Shown: positions 12,640 to 27,061, numbered from the stretch's first letter. The stretch: DNA of 64,000 nucleotides from Himantopus leucocephalus (GCA_003993805.1 RSEF01000001.1:148900540-148964539), one strand, 5' to 3'. Notes: a model not told the origin generated them from the letters alone. A program made the numbers and translations.

Positions 12640-15600
12640 CGCCTACTATAATGTTACCCTATAATATTTTTCTTTTAAAAAGGAGAACATGAGGAAATTG
12701 GGGTAATGACAGAGCGAATAAGAAGGGGGACAAAGTTGAATAGTAGCCTAGGCCCAGAGAGTGTGCTGTCATTTGGTATTTAAAGAAAAAAATGACTCTG
12801 AAGTTGCTTTCTTTAGGTAGTAAAGAAAATGCCAGTGCAGCAATTTCTCTAATCACAAGGATCGACATTTACTTTGAGATTGAGCCTGCCTGTTTGTTAA
12901 TTAGCGTGGCAGAGTCACATTGCACTCAGCCCTGCATCTCAGCAGGCCCTGACTGCAAGATTTACATTTCACAGGGAGAAACAGTCTTGATAATGAAATG
13001 ATGCTATGCAGAGATATGTGCAGAGAAGCACAGCTGGATTATGTAAATATGATTTATCCAAAGCTGTAGCACGCGGGTCCTGTTGCTCAGATGCTGATCT
13101 ATAACTCACTGATGGCTCTTGTGATTTCACATATATGTGCTCAGTGATTGGTATTAACTTTTAAGATCATTTATTTTTATGCATGCCATAAAAGGCTTAC
13201 ATCAAAGTTAATATGTATCCCCTACATCTCCCCTGACAGCACTTTGTGATGTTTATCATCTCCAACTTTGTCATCAGTCATGGTGACATTTTCAAAAGAG
13301 GAAGATTCCTATTGAATGCATCCTGTTTAGCACCAAAATTAAGCGAGAGATGCTCAGGAACTGAAATGTAACATGCAGTACCTATTTGCTCCGTTACATT
13401 GTCCGTGTTCTCCTTTCAACTGGGACAACTTCTTGTGTTTTTCTTGTTACCTGGAAAAAAGCAGAAGGATGGGAAGAGGAGTTTTGCAGGATGCTTCATC
13501 GCTACCACTGCTGAGGCTTCTGAGCATGCTGTGAAGTACCAGAGAGCTGCCACCTTTGTTGGCATTTGCTCCTAGCTCGTTTGACCCATGTTGCATTCCT
13601 CGTGCTTCACCAGTTACCCATGAAAACGAGAACTCGGGGCTTTGTGCTTGCCAAAGCCAGGGCAAGGGCTCGGCCTTCCATCGTTTTTCTGTTTCTCCCC
13701 TTTCATTCTTATGAGAATCAGAATATGTTTTTAGCGCAGTTTCCTCATTAAACATTGTGTGCTAGCTCATGGTCTTTGCCATTTTCCCTGTGAGAGCTTC
13801 AAAACCCGACAGCCTGCTTCAGCCAGGCTTGGCAGGATGGTGCAGCCCTCCGAGGGGATTCATTTTGGTGGTGTTTGTGAAGAGTGTGCCCTGGGCAGAG
13901 GAGAGGGACTCACGCCTCTGCCCCAGCAAAGGGCCGAGAGGCTGCTGCCGGCTGCTGCCTGCTCCTGCCTGTGCAGATCTCGGTGGGCTCCAGCACAGGG
14001 ATCCCTTCCCTGCCTGGGGCAGCAGCAGGGAGACCCCTGAGGCTGGGATTAATGTGTGCTCCTGCCTGTGTGGAGGGGTAAGGAGGGGACAAAATGAAAT
14101 CCCTGAGAAACCGTCTTCAGTAACCAGCTTTTTAATCGCTGACAAAACACAATCTTCTTCCAAGAAAGCCCTGCTTGCTCTTACCCTGAAAATTAATGTA
14201 TTAGTATATATAATGTTTCTGCTCCATTAAAGTAATCTTTAAGCGAGAAACAAAAGAATAAAAGTCCTGTTTTTCAGCTGATCACTTTGGGGAATTTCCT
14301 GATTGAATCGCTAAGTTCAAACAGAGAGAAAAACATGCTGACAGCATGTTGCTTTTTTATTCTGCTTTGTGCAAGTAAGAAGATTTGAGTATCTAAAATC
14401 CCCATTGTATTTCAGGAATGCAAGATAGGGTCGGGAATAGCAGAAAACAGAAGTTACCATTGTTAGTTGTTGACCTAGGAGCCTGTTCTGCTGATTTTTG
14501 AACAAGTGGGCAGGCACTGACAAGTCATTGAAAGGAGAAATTTGCAGATGGTTTGAAAACTGTGGCCAGAGGTAGAGAAAGCAGAGAGCTAATGAGGCTT
14601 GTAAATATGTGAAAAACTCCAGAATGTAAATACATATTTAACTGATACAGGTATGCGTATTTCTAGTTGAAAAACTACAGTCTGTGTAGAGTCATCTTAA
14701 ATAAAATGGTTTATAAACTTATAAGCTCTGGTCTGTACCTTGTTTAAAAAGTATAGTACAGCAGGATGGGATTTCAGCTTCTTCCACACATCCAAAATGT
14801 AAAAATCTTCAGGTTTTAATATTCACCTCCCATAGGAAAAAACGCATTTGGGAGGGGCAATTGTGAGCTAGGATAGCATAACAGGGCCATAGAAATATAT
14901 TAAAAGAGACTCAGACCAGCTCCAAATCTCATAAATCTGACTTTCACAAATGGTAACATGAAGGATAGGAATAGGTTTGGTATCATCTGTGCTGTTCTTA
15001 GAGGGGCAGAGGTCCCAGACGTCCTCAGTACACCTAAGTAGTTACAGCCTGGTTCTCTGGGGAATCCCGGTTTGTGTAGTTCCAAAAGTACTTCTAAGTA
15101 GACGAATTAAGTGCTTCTCATTTTTCTTCAAAGTTGAAACATCTTTCAGTTTAAAATTCTTTCCTTTGAGGAAAAACCTCAACTCGGTAAGTACTTCAGT
15201 GGTTGGCTCCTCAACTGAAAATGCCAATAGGGCTAAACTGCAATGATGTTTTAGTGGATTGAGGGGCTGGACTCACAAGGGAAGGCTTATGCTACTGTAA
15301 ATTCCACTTAAGTCTCAAAGAAAATTGCTTATACTGCTTATTGACTGCAGGATAACAGAAGGACATTCTGCTTTGCCTTCTCTCTCCTTATGTCTGAGGA
15401 TTGAACAGCTTTCACAGTTCAGCCTCTTTGCTTTCTGGGAGATTATGAAAGTGCTGCTGGGCCAAGGACTTCTTGCTACGTTTTTCACATAGTTTTATGG
15501 AGGATCAGCTGCACTTATGCATAACTATTCATATGTCTTCTCATTCTTCCCTTCTTGCTTTCCTCCTGGAAGAGCAAGGTAACTGAAAAATTAGACGTAA

Positions 15601-15931
15601 AGGTCTATCCTTGCCCCACGGCAAAGGTCTGCACTTGAAAATCTGTACCTTTTTCTTCAAATGGAATAATGCAGTATTCAGCCAAACTGATTTGCATATG
15701 CTGCTCGTGATGCTCTTCCCACACTACTAAAAGGCTGATATTTCACAGATGGTGCCAGGGACAGTAACTGTTGTACCACACTTCTCTCTCCTTCAGTACA
15801 TTTGTCTGCTGTTTCCCTTTATTTCAGTTTCTGGTTGTACTTCTTGCTAGCAACTTATATAGCTGACAGTAGTAGATTCCAACCATTCAGTATACATTAA
15901 TATGTAAAGATTAATGAAATTTAAAGTTAAA
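12640..15931. other. Noncoding stretch with GC-richer, CpG-poor segment
   Basis: Between about 13760 and 14100 the sequence is clearly richer in G+C but poor in CpG, giving several overlapping frames (up to 153 codons) on both strands with no recognised product. A small hairpin (aacatgct/agcatgtt, 3-nt loop) lies near 14332-14350. The rest is plain AT-rich DNA. Confidence 0.6.
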
Positions 15932-16500
15932 ATCATAGAATAATTTGTGTTGCAAACTTTTAAAGGTCATCTAGTCCAACCTCCCTCCAATAAGCAGGGA
16001 CATCTTCAACTACATCAGGTTGCTCAGAGCCCTGTCTAACCTGACCTCGAATGTTTCCAGGGGTGGGGTATCTACCACCTCTCTGGGAAACCTGTGCCAG
16101 TGTTTCACCACCCTCATTGCAAAAAATTTCTTCTTTATATCTAGTCTGAATCTTCCCTCTTTTAGTTTAAAACCGTTACCCCTCTTTGTATCCCAACAGG
16201 CCCTACTAAAGTCTGTCCCCATCTTTCTTATAAACCCCCTTTAAGTATTGAAAAGGCACAATAAGGTCTCCCTGGAGTCTTCTCTTCTCCAGGCTGAACA
16301 ACCCCAGCTCTCTCAGCCTGTCCTCATAGGAGAGGTGCTCCAGCCCTCTGATCATTTTTGTGGTCCTCCTCTGCACTTACTCCAACACGTCCATGTGTTT
16401 CCTGCACTGAGGGCTCCAGAGCTGGACGCAGTTCTCCAGATGGGGTCTCACCAGAGAGGAGTAGAGGGGCAGAATCGCCTCCCTCGACCTGCTGGCCACA
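15932..16500 (-). mobile_element. CR1 LINE fragment, 3' end, minus strand
   Basis: An inverted 3' CR1 segment of about 570 bp. It begins with the reverse complement of the CR1 terminus (atcatagaat) and then 'ggtcatctagtccaacctcc', 'tctcttctccaggctgaac' and 'tcagcctgtcctcatagga', and ends at 'gacctgctggccaca'. Short frames inside it on both strands (for example 16010-16222 and 16248-16526) are remnants or shadows, not host genes. The copy is decayed and 5'-truncated. Confidence 0.95.
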
Positions 16501-16759
16501 AGTTATTCCCGAATTATTCATATTAATAGTTTCCATCATTCCAGTGGATGCGTGGAGGTTGCTACAGCACAGTGTGCTGCTGAAAGTTGTTTTGTATTTA
16601 TCTTGAGACTTTTGCTTTTTTAATGCACAAAAGATACGTGAATACTCTAATAGTATCTCCAGGGTATCAGTCGGACAGATCCCTAGGTGTTTCCATTGCT
16701 GTATCTCCATTGAAGTGATGCCCCCAGCCCTCCTTGTATTTGCACAAGGTATAGACTGT

Positions 16760-16862
16760 GACACTGGACTAGAGCAAGTTGCCTAATGCCACACTGACAG
16801 TCTGTGGTAGAGGGAGGAACTGATCCAGAGCACGTGCCTTTACTATTGAACTATAATTTCTC
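16760..16862 (-). mobile_element. MIR-like SINE remnant (tentative)
   Basis: The order 'aagttgcctaatgccacac', 'gtctgtggtagag', 'aactgatccagagcacgtgc' and 'actattgaactataat' resembles the inverted tRNA-derived half of the ancient amniote SINE MIR ('cttgcccaaggtcacac...tggcagag...gaaccca...gtgctcttaaccact'). Divergence is high, so this is a family-level guess from the motif order. Confidence 0.5.
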
Positions 16863-19800
16863 TGGTTTCATACTATATCTTATTATGTATATGCTTGCAA
16901 AATAATGCAATGCTATGAACAATCTAAAAAGAACCAAATTTGAAACGTATGATTAATTGTCCTTGGCACTACTTAAAGAAAGCCATTAGTGTACACATCA
17001 CAGGCTCCATCCAGCTGCCACTGAAGTTTCTGTTAAGATTTCCATTTACTTCATTATGATCTGGAGCAGGCTTCAGGACTAAAAGTGTACCCTGTCCATT
17101 TGGAGTAGCCTTCCAGTTTAACTAAAGCAGCTAGACATAGAGTTCTTAAACAACGGAAGAAAGAAAAAAACCAAAATAATTACAACAGACAATTCTTTAA
17201 TTAAATATCCACTGGTGTTTAATTTACAATCAGGAAACAAAGCTATTGGCTCAGAAAATCAGTAAATAACATGTAAAGCCTCAGGAGAGGCACAGAGGTT
17301 TAAAAAATCTTTCCGTTTTATGCCTGTATTTCCTGCAGAGCAAAACCAAAATTATTAAATAATGTGTCTGGGATCTTCCACAAGAAAGAATTCAGATGAG
17401 CACAAAATGCATGAAACTTAGAAATTTTTAACATCTGTGACAGTTTGTTGTCTGCTTTGGAATAGAAAGCAATACTAAACAAGAAACATTTAGTTGACAC
17501 ACATGTTCAGTAGGATTTCAGCTAAGCTGAAGCCCAGAATCCAGACATCAGAACTTGACAGATAAGATGTTTTACAGCCCTGTCTGGTTTTGCCCAATTC
17601 CTGGTTTTATTTTCGATTCCAGGAAAATGAATGATAAAACTCTTGTTCCTGTCACTGAGAGACAGCTGGGCCCTGCTATGAAGCTGCCATCTGAAATTCT
17701 ACCAGGAATATATGGGCAACACTTCCTGTCATGAAAGAAGTTAGGATAAAATTGAACATAATGATTTTTCTTTGCATCTGCATTGTGAAGCACCATAAAA
17801 GTCCATCCAACCGATTTGTAGCAGTGGCTCAAAACCGTGATGCTTCTGTTTGGCACAGCTGGTGTGCTGAAACACTGAGTATTGTATTGCTCTGTGATTA
17901 CAGCTGGGAAGGCACATCACACCCTGAAAAATATTTCGACGTTGTTTTTTTCAGAAGATACTAAAAAGTGTGTAGAAAGAGAAAAACCCCAAACTTCTAG
18001 GCAGTGGTGCTACTGCTTTTACATTGCTATAGTGACCAGCTGGTAAAATAGAAGACCACCTTACACGGCTGGCCAAACGGCTTCTGCGTGTTGTTTGCTT
18101 CAAACTGCTCAGCCCTGCGTGCTTTTTGTAGATTTGCAAGAGCTGAAATCCGGCTTTCTGCAGTCAACCTTAATGATCTCAGAAATGTTGCTAAAATGAA
18201 ATTGCTTCTATTCTTTATGCATGCTTTGTTGTGAACATTTTCTCCAAATATTCTTAAGAACCGTTTATTAACTGACAGTATAAAGGAAACATTTCTGGAG
18301 AATGACCTAGGGAGTAGAGAGGAAAAGCTCCTCTTTAAACTGTATTTAAACCTTTGAAATTGCGAGCATTAAGTGGCCATAGATCTTTTACTAGCTCTGG
18401 GAGCTGCAGTTGGTTTCATTCTGAAAAGGAAGTATTGAGGCTGGAAAAGGTTTTCAGAACTGTAGGCATCCAACATATTGCCTGAACAATAGCCAAGAGC
18501 AAAGTTGTCGGTCACAAAAATACAAGAACAGCGTTTGAATTCATTAGTATCAGTTATCAGCTTACTGCTAATAATCAGAAGACATCAGCAGAAATGGTTT
18601 AGTGAATACATTTGGGAATTACATACGGTTGCACTGTTTCATTGTCTTTCCTCAGTATTTTTGAACAAATAGTGAAATGATTTTGAACAAAAAGTGGAAA
18701 TTGAGGAATCCCTTGTTCAGCGCAAGGGTATCACATGGCTTCCAGTTTTCAGATAAAATGTGCACAGACACTGAAATGCTCATAAATCAGGATCAGTGGT
18801 GTCAGACATATGGTCCCCTTCGCTCGATTTAAAGGGAAATGATGATCTGATGGTGAACTCACCTTTTTCGTGTTTCAGTAAGCTTGGTTCTTTGAAGCAT
18901 AAGAAACACAGGCTTCAACCAACCTGATACTCTGGTCACTCATGGCTGTTCCAGCGGCACATATCTTTAATTTGTAGTTATTTGAGACTTTTACAGAGAA
19001 TAACATATTTTCATTTATTTTCTCCTAACTCCTTCTTTGAGAATTTTATGGGATTATTATCATTCTTGCTTTAATTAGATCATTTCAGAGCAGTGCACAC
19101 TCTGAATAAGAACAGTCCATGTGACAGAAGACAACACTGGAAATTTTGGCATTACAGCAACTTTTTTTCTACTAATTAAGCACGGTGTTATCTCTGCAGA
19201 TATTTATGCCTTTTTTGGAGGAAAATTGACCGCTTTCCATCATTTCTACTTTTGTTTGTTTTCTCTTGGCCAAAGGAATCTTACCCAGCTGGCATCTCTT
19301 TAACTCACCACAAAAGATGTTTATTCTACCTAATTTTCGAAGTCTAATAAGCTATAACATCACAGACCCTTCCTGTTTATCTTCAGACAAGTGGTCTTTT
19401 GCTCATATCTGTGCATTGGCCTTACAGTGAAGCTGAACAGCTCATTGAAATACAGTCCTGAAAATCAAGGATTACTTGTGCATATTTCATTTTAGTACAG
19501 GCAGGACTGACATTTTCACTGCAATTGTTTGATCTTTAAAATGGAGAATATTTATTAATTAATTTTACTGAAAGCCAAGCTCATATATGCTGTTGAATGC
19601 ATTCCTTTGCAGAATTTTTTTTCTGAAGTTGTTACAAAAGCAACTTTGGTTCTTGAATAAGATACAGTACTTACCCCTGTAATCCTAAACTTATTGTCCT
19701 GACAGCTGGGGAGCTGGAGAGGAGCAGAGTTCTCTTTCTTTGTGTTTCTCTCTTTGGCAACTCTTTCTGGTGCATGGTGGAAACACTGAAAAGAATCTAT

Positions 19801-20956
19801 CTTCCAAATGACGCTCTCAGCTCAGCCAAAAAAAAGAGAGAAAGGAAATTCAGTAGATTAAAGGAAGACACTATTTTTCATAACTGCAAATGATTCCGTT
19901 AGAATTTTAGCAAAGTTTAGTTTTTAATGGCTCAAGAAATAAAAGTTAATAACTTCCAGCACTGCTTTGAAAATTAGAAAGATTTCTAAGATTAAGTGAA
20001 TAAGAGGTCATCTAGCAGATGAGTGAAAGCTTTAGAAGATTTACTTCCACACTGGGGGCTTGACATCACATTTGGCACTAAACGTTTTAGATTTTCTCCA
20101 CGAGATGCAGATTCATACAAGCATGTGCTAACTCATTTAATACCTAAAAAATTAGAACAAATTTCATTTGTAGATAGCCTCGACTCTCCAGGAGTTCAGC
20201 TCTCACCTCATACCTGTTGGCAGCTGGGGCTTTTTCAAAGAGAGAGGGATTTTCAGTGGTAAATGCCTACTGGTGAACCTATAACTTGCTAAAATGTATT
20301 AGTTTAACAAAAGTTTTAATTTGGAAAAACCAAGGCTGAAACAGGATTCCTGGTCAAAACCAGAGAGCAGTCTTTCCCACAGTAGCTAGTCTCACAGCTG
20401 GGTTGTAGCGGATAGTCTGGAGTCATTGCTATGCCTGATTTACACAGATGTGTAAAATCAGATCCCATCCAACCTTAGAGCTGATGAGAGATGAACAATT
20501 TTACTTACAATTTCAAGCACCTACTGCAATTGCTAGGTTTTTCTCCATGTATATGTCTGCATATTTGCCCACACCTTATATCTGTGGGTTTGGGGTACCT
20601 GCTAGATGTATAGGGGCTTGTGGCACAAAGCCAACAGGATCAGATGCAATGCATTAGGTGACAGTAATACAGAAAGCAATGACTGCCAGGAAATAAACTA
20701 TTTTAACTGAGTATCCACAATGACATTTGAAGTACCAAAGAATTTAGATTAACATAACCCTTTTTTAAATTTTTTTTTTCTAATTTGTTTCTTCATTTAC
20801 AGCTTCAGAAAGGCATTTTTGAGAGAGGCGAGGAGTCTGTGGCAGTTCTGGGAATAAATTCAGATTTCCTGGCTGCAAATCATGTCTCTTGACCACAAAA
20901 CATTTTCCTTCTCAGAAAATCCAATTTTGTCCTGGCTTGTATCCTTGATTGTAGCC
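16863..20956. other. AT-rich noncoding stretch
   Basis: No gene, RNA or mobile element recognised. Frames at 17731-17964 and 20023-20262 (77 and 79 codons) have no familiar motif. Sequence composition is uniform. Confidence 0.65.
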
Positions 20957-20975
20957 TTTTTTTTTTTTTTTTTTT
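20957..20975 (+). repeat. Poly-T tract (T19)
   Basis: A 19-nt T homopolymer. It could be the inverted poly-A of a degraded retrocopy, but no such copy is recognisable beside it. A single-N join lies 29 bp downstream. Confidence 0.8.
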
Positions 20976-21003
20976 ATTTAAGGCATGGGATGGAAGTCAA
21001 GAC

Positions 21004-21004
21004 N
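21004..21004. other. Single-N assembly join
   Basis: A lone N between 'aagtcaagac' and 'gggttggttt'. I see no duplicated flank, so this join differs from the four with overlapping copies. Confidence 0.8.
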
Positions 21005-24000
21005 GGGTTGGTTTGCACGGTGTCATATGATATTTCAGAATAATGTCTCAGAGGAACAATCTTTGAATATTAAGAGACAGTATTTTACCTTTCTTCAGCT
21101 TTGATTTCTTGGTTGTTTTTTTTTTAGCAATGACTACAGTTATATTTCACCATCGTCTGTCCAGGATGTGTCTGATCCCGTGACTGCTGTTCATTTTAAC
21201 AGTCATAAATGTGCGCATTTTTAAAAGGTGTGGCGGTATGACAAGAGGTTCTTCAGATAGCAGCTACCATTTAAATTTTTAATGAGTCATTGTTCGTGTA
21301 AGCAATGAAAGCTGTGGAAGAGAGCTCAATAGGCCCAGTAGGCTTTCATTTTTAATTGAATTGGTTTGTTCTGGGTTTTTTTTTTTCTTTTTTTTTTTTT
21401 TAGAGGAACTACTTCTGGGCTATTATAGTTATCTTATTAAAGGTATGTCTTTCACCTCTCTTGGTGAAATACTAGTAGGGGAGAGCTTCAATACTATCAT
21501 CTTTCTAGATACTAATGGGTGGTTTTCTGTTGAAATTCTTAAAGTCCTGAACTACACGAAATATTTTTAATACAAAAATACTGTCAAAATCTGCAGATGC
21601 ATTTTTAGAGTCTGCTCTCAGTGTATAGTTCTTCTGTGGAAGGATAAGTAGGAACTTAAAGGAGTTGATAGTCTTCCTTTGCAGTTAAACATTTAAGTAC
21701 TGAAGAGAGGTTTAAGAAACATGCAGGTGTCCCCTAGTTTTGCATTTAGTACTGTTTTCCAGTCTTGCCTGTTGTTTTTTGGGGTGCCTTGCTCCATAAA
21801 TACCTGGAATTTGCTGTAAAATTGGAGCAATAATAATGGCACCTTGTAGTTCTGCAATGTTCTGTCTTCTCAGGGCCTGTTGAACGCTGTTCTGACAGTG
21901 GTACACAGTGTCAGCAAACCAGGGAATATTCCAGGTAGGATCCCAAGTCAAGACTGCCAAATATCTACTTTGAATTTCATGATCAGAGATATGGTCCTGC
22001 TTTTCTGAGCTGCTATTATGTAAAACATATTTTCCCTTTCATTTCTAGGGGGTCATTTACATTCATATGCCAAAAGCTTGGCTTGAAACGTGAAATGTAA
22101 AGGACTGCAGTCTTTCATAAATGAGCACATTTGAGTACCTGGCTGCATTTGTGAATGGGGTGAAGATACAGATGCTTAACCTTTGTCATGCAGCCAGTAA
22201 ACAGTATATTTGAAATTATGTGTTATAAAAATTAAGTAGAGAATCACTGTTCTCCCAACTCCCAGGAGGTAAATGAAAGATCACTAGTGTGTTGGGCTAG
22301 GGGGAGATAATTGACACTTTGTACTAATAAAGACATCTTAATCCCTTAATCTGCTTAGAAAAATTACACTTCTCTTCATTTTTCCTATCTTGTTTATCAT
22401 ATTTTTAACTGTAATGTTACAGTGTGGGGCAGGGACTCTGCAAAAGATTCAGCAAAATGGTGCTTCTGTTCTGACTGGAACTTTTAGACATGAGGTCAGC
22501 ATATTTTTAAGTCATTAGTATTGAGTATATAATCACAGCTCTTTCTGTGGTATGCTTACTGCTTTAGGCAGGTACTCTGTAGTAATTAAGAGAGTGGGAG
22601 GGCCTGCAGACTTCATACCCAGGGCAGTGTAGCATGCATGTACTTTTAGCCTCTCATTCTCTGGAGATCAATGAATTGGTTAATTGTTTTCTGTGATGTA
22701 TGTCCGACCTCTAAATTCACATGAAAATGCTGTTTAAAGTAAGGAGTTGAATGCAAAACATCTGATGTAATTTGTTACCATGCACAAATAAATGTGATAG
22801 GACTAATTCCTCTTAGATAATACATGGTGGATTCATGTGAGATTTGGAAAATACCCTAAACGTGCTTGTGAGGAAATGACCTCCATAATTCATTTGAACT
22901 GCACCTTTCATCCGTTATGAGCAAATTTGTCAGAGAGATAATTCTGTATCCCCAAATCTCTAGCATACCTCTGACATATCCTCCTAACTCTCACTTTTTT
23001 GCTTGTTTTTCTCATTCTTTTTATGTAGAAAAAGGAGGGACAAAGAGGCAGAAAACAAAATATGTTTTGGATAAGGCATAGATGCAAAGTATAGGACCTG
23101 TGATGAGGATTAGAGAAGAATGTAAATTGTGCAGGACAGGAGTTCAATAGAGTCTCTGTGCCTGCTTGTCCTGCTTATGTTTTATTCAACTTTTGTTTAT
23201 TTTAACAAAACGTGCTGTAATTATAGCATCACGTTGTTTTATTACACACACACGAGGATCAAACAAGGGCTGATATGATTCTGTTAACAATTTTTAATTC
23301 TTTGTTTTTCATCATACTTTACATTTTAACTGAGTGTAGGAGAGAAATTCTGAGAAGATAAGCTCACATAAAGCTCCCCGATTGAAACATCACTTTCTTG
23401 CTTTCTCAGTGCCATGTACAGGAAAGCCTCTTCAGAAAGCTTACTGGCATAACACTTGCAGACAAAAAGCTACTGCATCTTAGCTCAGTCTTCGTTAAAC
23501 TCCTTTATATAGACTTGGATTATTCAAACAGGAAACTATTATTTCATAATTATAAAGCCTTTTTTTATTCAGTGAAAAGGTTTTGTGGTTATTGTTAAAT
23601 TGGTTTATTAATTCCTATTCTTAGACACTAATTTTCCACCTTTGAATGAAAACAGACCTTTCTGGTTCAATCATACAAAATCCTGCCTACATTAAGAAAT
23701 CTGTTCTGCAATCACTTTGGGTCCTCCAGACCTGCAGTAATGTGTCCTGGTCACACATTCCCCAGTTTACAAATGGGTTTCTACCCCTGCCCCGATTAGA
23801 CTATTCTTTTGAAAAAAATCAGGATCACTGTGTGGTCTTTCATCACATCAGAAGGGGTGGCTGTGGAGAGGCCGTTGTAATAAACCCAGTGGAGCTCACT
23901 ATCAGCACACCAAGCTCCTGCTCTTGGGGTGATTTGCCCAGTTATCTGGGAGCTGTAGCATTGAAGACTGCTGTAGGGCCAGTGTTATGTTTTGGTGGTG

Positions 24001-24094
24001 TTGAAATTACTCTGCATTTTTCTTTTTTTAAATGACATATAATCCTAGTTGTCAAACTACTGGTTCATTCTTTACAGAGGCTTTAAACTTAGTT
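21005..24094. other. AT-rich noncoding stretch
   Basis: It contains an interrupted T-tract at 21376-21401. No gene or mobile element is recognised; frames of up to 129 codons at 23646-24035 show no known domain. Confidence 0.6.
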
Positions 24095-24165
24095 CATAGG
24101 ATCATAGAGCAGTTCAGGTTGGAAGGAACTTTTGAAAGTAATCTGGACCAACCCCTTGCTTAGTT
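24095..24165 (-). mobile_element. Short CR1 3'-end scrap, minus strand
   Basis: About 70 bp of inverted CR1 terminus: 'catagg atcatagagcagtt' then 'caggttggaaggaac' and 'tctggaccaaccc'. It is extremely 5'-truncated, a common state for avian CR1. Confidence 0.85.
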
Positions 24166-26915
24166 ACAAGCTACAAACCTACATGAAAAAGCAGTTCTTT
24201 AAGTTTATTTTATTTTGAAGTACTTTTTTTTTGGATCCTAATTGATGATATAAAGCACCTTCTTTAAGTAAGCTTACAAAAACTCTTCAGCTAACATAAC
24301 TTTTCCCACGTCTATAAAAATTCAATTTATGTGTGTGTGTGACTTAGCAAAGCTGACAATTACAAAGATTTGTTACATGTTTATTTTTTAAGTTTCATCC
24401 ACTTCTTGATCTTTCCTTCAAACTGGAGTCTTTTGTGTCTGATAACACCATCAGGGAAAAAATAATAAAATATGACTTTGAAAATATTGTTCTATTACAT
24501 GATGACGTGAAAACACTTATCCTAACCATTAACTTCAGTAATGTGGTGAGATGTATATAAATCATACTTAAAGTAATGGATTTTAGAAGGCAAGGTGACT
24601 GGAGGGTAGAAATACATTTCTTTTCAGGTTGAATCTGTAAGTCTTTTTTTAGAATGTGTTTTCTTTTATATGTAATCATTTTCCACTGAATTGCGCTGCT
24701 CATGAAAAGTTATAGGTAATGCTCCTCCTAAAAATAGCCTTACTGTAGAAACATGTATTTGTATTTTCAGAAAGGTGTGACAGTGCCTTTGGTTTTATTT
24801 TTTTGTCAAGTACCAGGATCTCAGTAGGACAGTTCAGGGATCTGCTGTGTCGTCTTGTATCTGAATATTTATCTCTAAAGACAGCAAAACACAGATCATT
24901 ACACATCTATGTTAATTACAGTGTGATTAATTCATCTGTCTGTTAATTGGGTGTGTGATGTGCCATGTTCCCTGATAGTCTCATAATTCTGTTAGTGCCA
25001 GATGTCTGTCCTGGAGTCTGGAAGAACTCTCTTTACTGGTGCTTAAAGTATCTGGTGCATCCACAACCACATTTCATGGATCTACTAAGTGCAGTGATTG
25101 AATCCAGCTGTTTGCATTCTGTGTCTTGCTATTATTTGCCAGCCACTCACCGTGAGAGCTGGGCAGGAAACAATTTTCCAATCTCATTAAAATTTTCAGG
25201 GATAAAAAAAAAAGGAAGTGTATTTTAAGGCAGTTCCCCAGAAGGGGATAAAACCACAAGAGTCACCCCAAAATAGCTTGTCCTTATGACAGTCATTTCA
25301 GATGAGGAGATGCAGATTCAAAACTCCAAGCTGGGTATCTTCATGAAAAGTTTATCTTTTTGAATAAATCTTTAGGAACAATAATTTCCTGATGAAAAGC
25401 ATTTAATGTCCCAAATTCCTGACTATTTCTATTCGTCAGAGCCACTATTTGCACATAGATGATCTGCCCTAGTTGCAAAGGGTAAATTTTTTTTTTCCAT
25501 TTGAGTGACTAAAGACTGTGGGAAAAGTGGACATTGGACACTGATTTCGCTCTCACCACTCCACATCATCCATGCTTCATATAATATCATTTAATATATC
25601 TGCTGAGAGTATGGATGGAATTTACTGCCTCTTTTTTCTTTCTAGTCACTGTCAGAGACACAAATCTAATAGGAGTAGTAGGTACATGCCTTCTCATAAG
25701 ATTTTTTGCAAAAGGGGAGAATGTACACACATATCTACCTCTTTCTGTTACCCACCTAAATGTCAATTTTGGCTCTAATTTTAGTGTTTCATTTTATTAT
25801 TCATAGTATTGTACTGCATTATGCACTATTATATTTCTGTTATATTGTACTAGAAAAGTACAGTATTCTAGGCGCTGTACCAGCATTGTAGATGACTGTC
25901 TTTCACAGCCTAAAACTGAGGATCTAAGGATTTACAGTCCTACTGTATTTAACCCAAATTCCTACTGCCATGTATAACTTAAAAGGTCTACTCACGGGAA
26001 ATTTTGAACTACACACACTCTATGGCCACGGAGGTACTGGCTTTTACGGGAGAATAGGAAAGGGGAAGAAAGGGAAAGAGTAGTTTTATTTTTTTTTTTC
26101 CTCACCAAAGTTGAGTACACATTGGGGGTTGAAGGCTAAGAAGGTCTAGAGCTAATTGGCGTTATGTACTCATACACCAGGTAACTGTGAGCCCTGCAGA
26201 TTTTCATAGCGCAGATCAGCAACTGGTTGAATGCTCAGACTGCTGCAAAGAACTACCTAATGCTGCTTCGGGATGTCCGTGTGCGCAGGAGCAGCTTTGG
26301 TGAACGCAGCGTATGCCTGCTTTGGCACAGAATATGATGCTCTCCCCACTGAATGCAATAATAAGATTTCCAGCTGTTTTTCCCATAGCTGAGACTTTAC
26401 CTGTTGTCTCTCCGGCATGTGTCTAGAGTGTGTGTCTCTTCAGTCCTCCTGGACTTTTCTTGTAGTACTACAAAGGGTGTGTTATGTTTGTCAAGAAGCT
26501 GCCAGTACTGGGCCAGTCTATATAAAGAAACTGTACTGGCACATCTGGCTCTTGGGCATCTGGCATATCGCAAAGGACTGGGCAATACTGGTTTACTCAT
26601 TTTATCAGTGCAGCTCTTGGGTGTTCAACACATCACCTTTCTGTCTTGCTGGAGACAGTATGATTTGTTGAATGTGATTTGAATGTCTTATTAAATTGTA
26701 AGTGAATCCTTTAAAAATGAAATTCTGTATAGGCAAAATGACTAGATAGTGTCTACATACTATAAATCTCTCTTCTGATGTATGGTTATTTCTATTCATT
26801 TCTTGAAAAGATCAGCAGTAAAAGGAACACAGCAATGAACAGCTTTTTTTGATACTTTCCTTGACTAGTGGTGTATAAATAATTTCTGAAAGATACTATT
26901 AACCTCCCTGGTGGG
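24166..26915. other. AT-rich noncoding stretch
   Basis: No gene recognised. A degraded ancient-repeat-like motif ('aggcgctgtaccagcattgt', about 25868-25890, followed by 'cacagcctaaaactgag') recalls old amniote LINE/SINE tails, but it is too short to classify. A poly-T run lies near 26087-26099. Confidence 0.55.
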
Positions 26916-27060
26916 ACAATAAAAATGCTAAATAATTCTAAAGGCTGCAAACAGCTCTACCCACCAATTTATTTCTTATAATACCAATAATAGGGCCTGG
27001 TAGCTTCATGATTATTTTCTTTAAATAATTCAAAAACAACAACAACAAAAATATCAAGGT
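26916..27060 (+). repeat. Copy A of 145-bp direct duplication (assembly overlap)
   Basis: Ends directly before the N at 27061 and is repeated immediately after it with two substitutions in 145 bp. Includes a (CAA)n-like stretch near its end. Interpreted as an unmerged contig-end overlap. Confidence 0.92.
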
Positions 27061-27061
27061 N
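27061..27061. other. Single-N contig join
   Basis: One N between two 145-bp copies that are about 98.6 % identical. Confidence 0.88.

Noticed and set aside
13759..14230. GC-richer segment with several long overlapping frames
   Set aside because: CpG-poor and open in many frames on both strands; this is a composition effect, with no recognised product.
16010..16764. Cluster of open frames on both strands
   Set aside because: Mostly within or just beside the minus-strand CR1 fragment, so they are element remnants or shadows.
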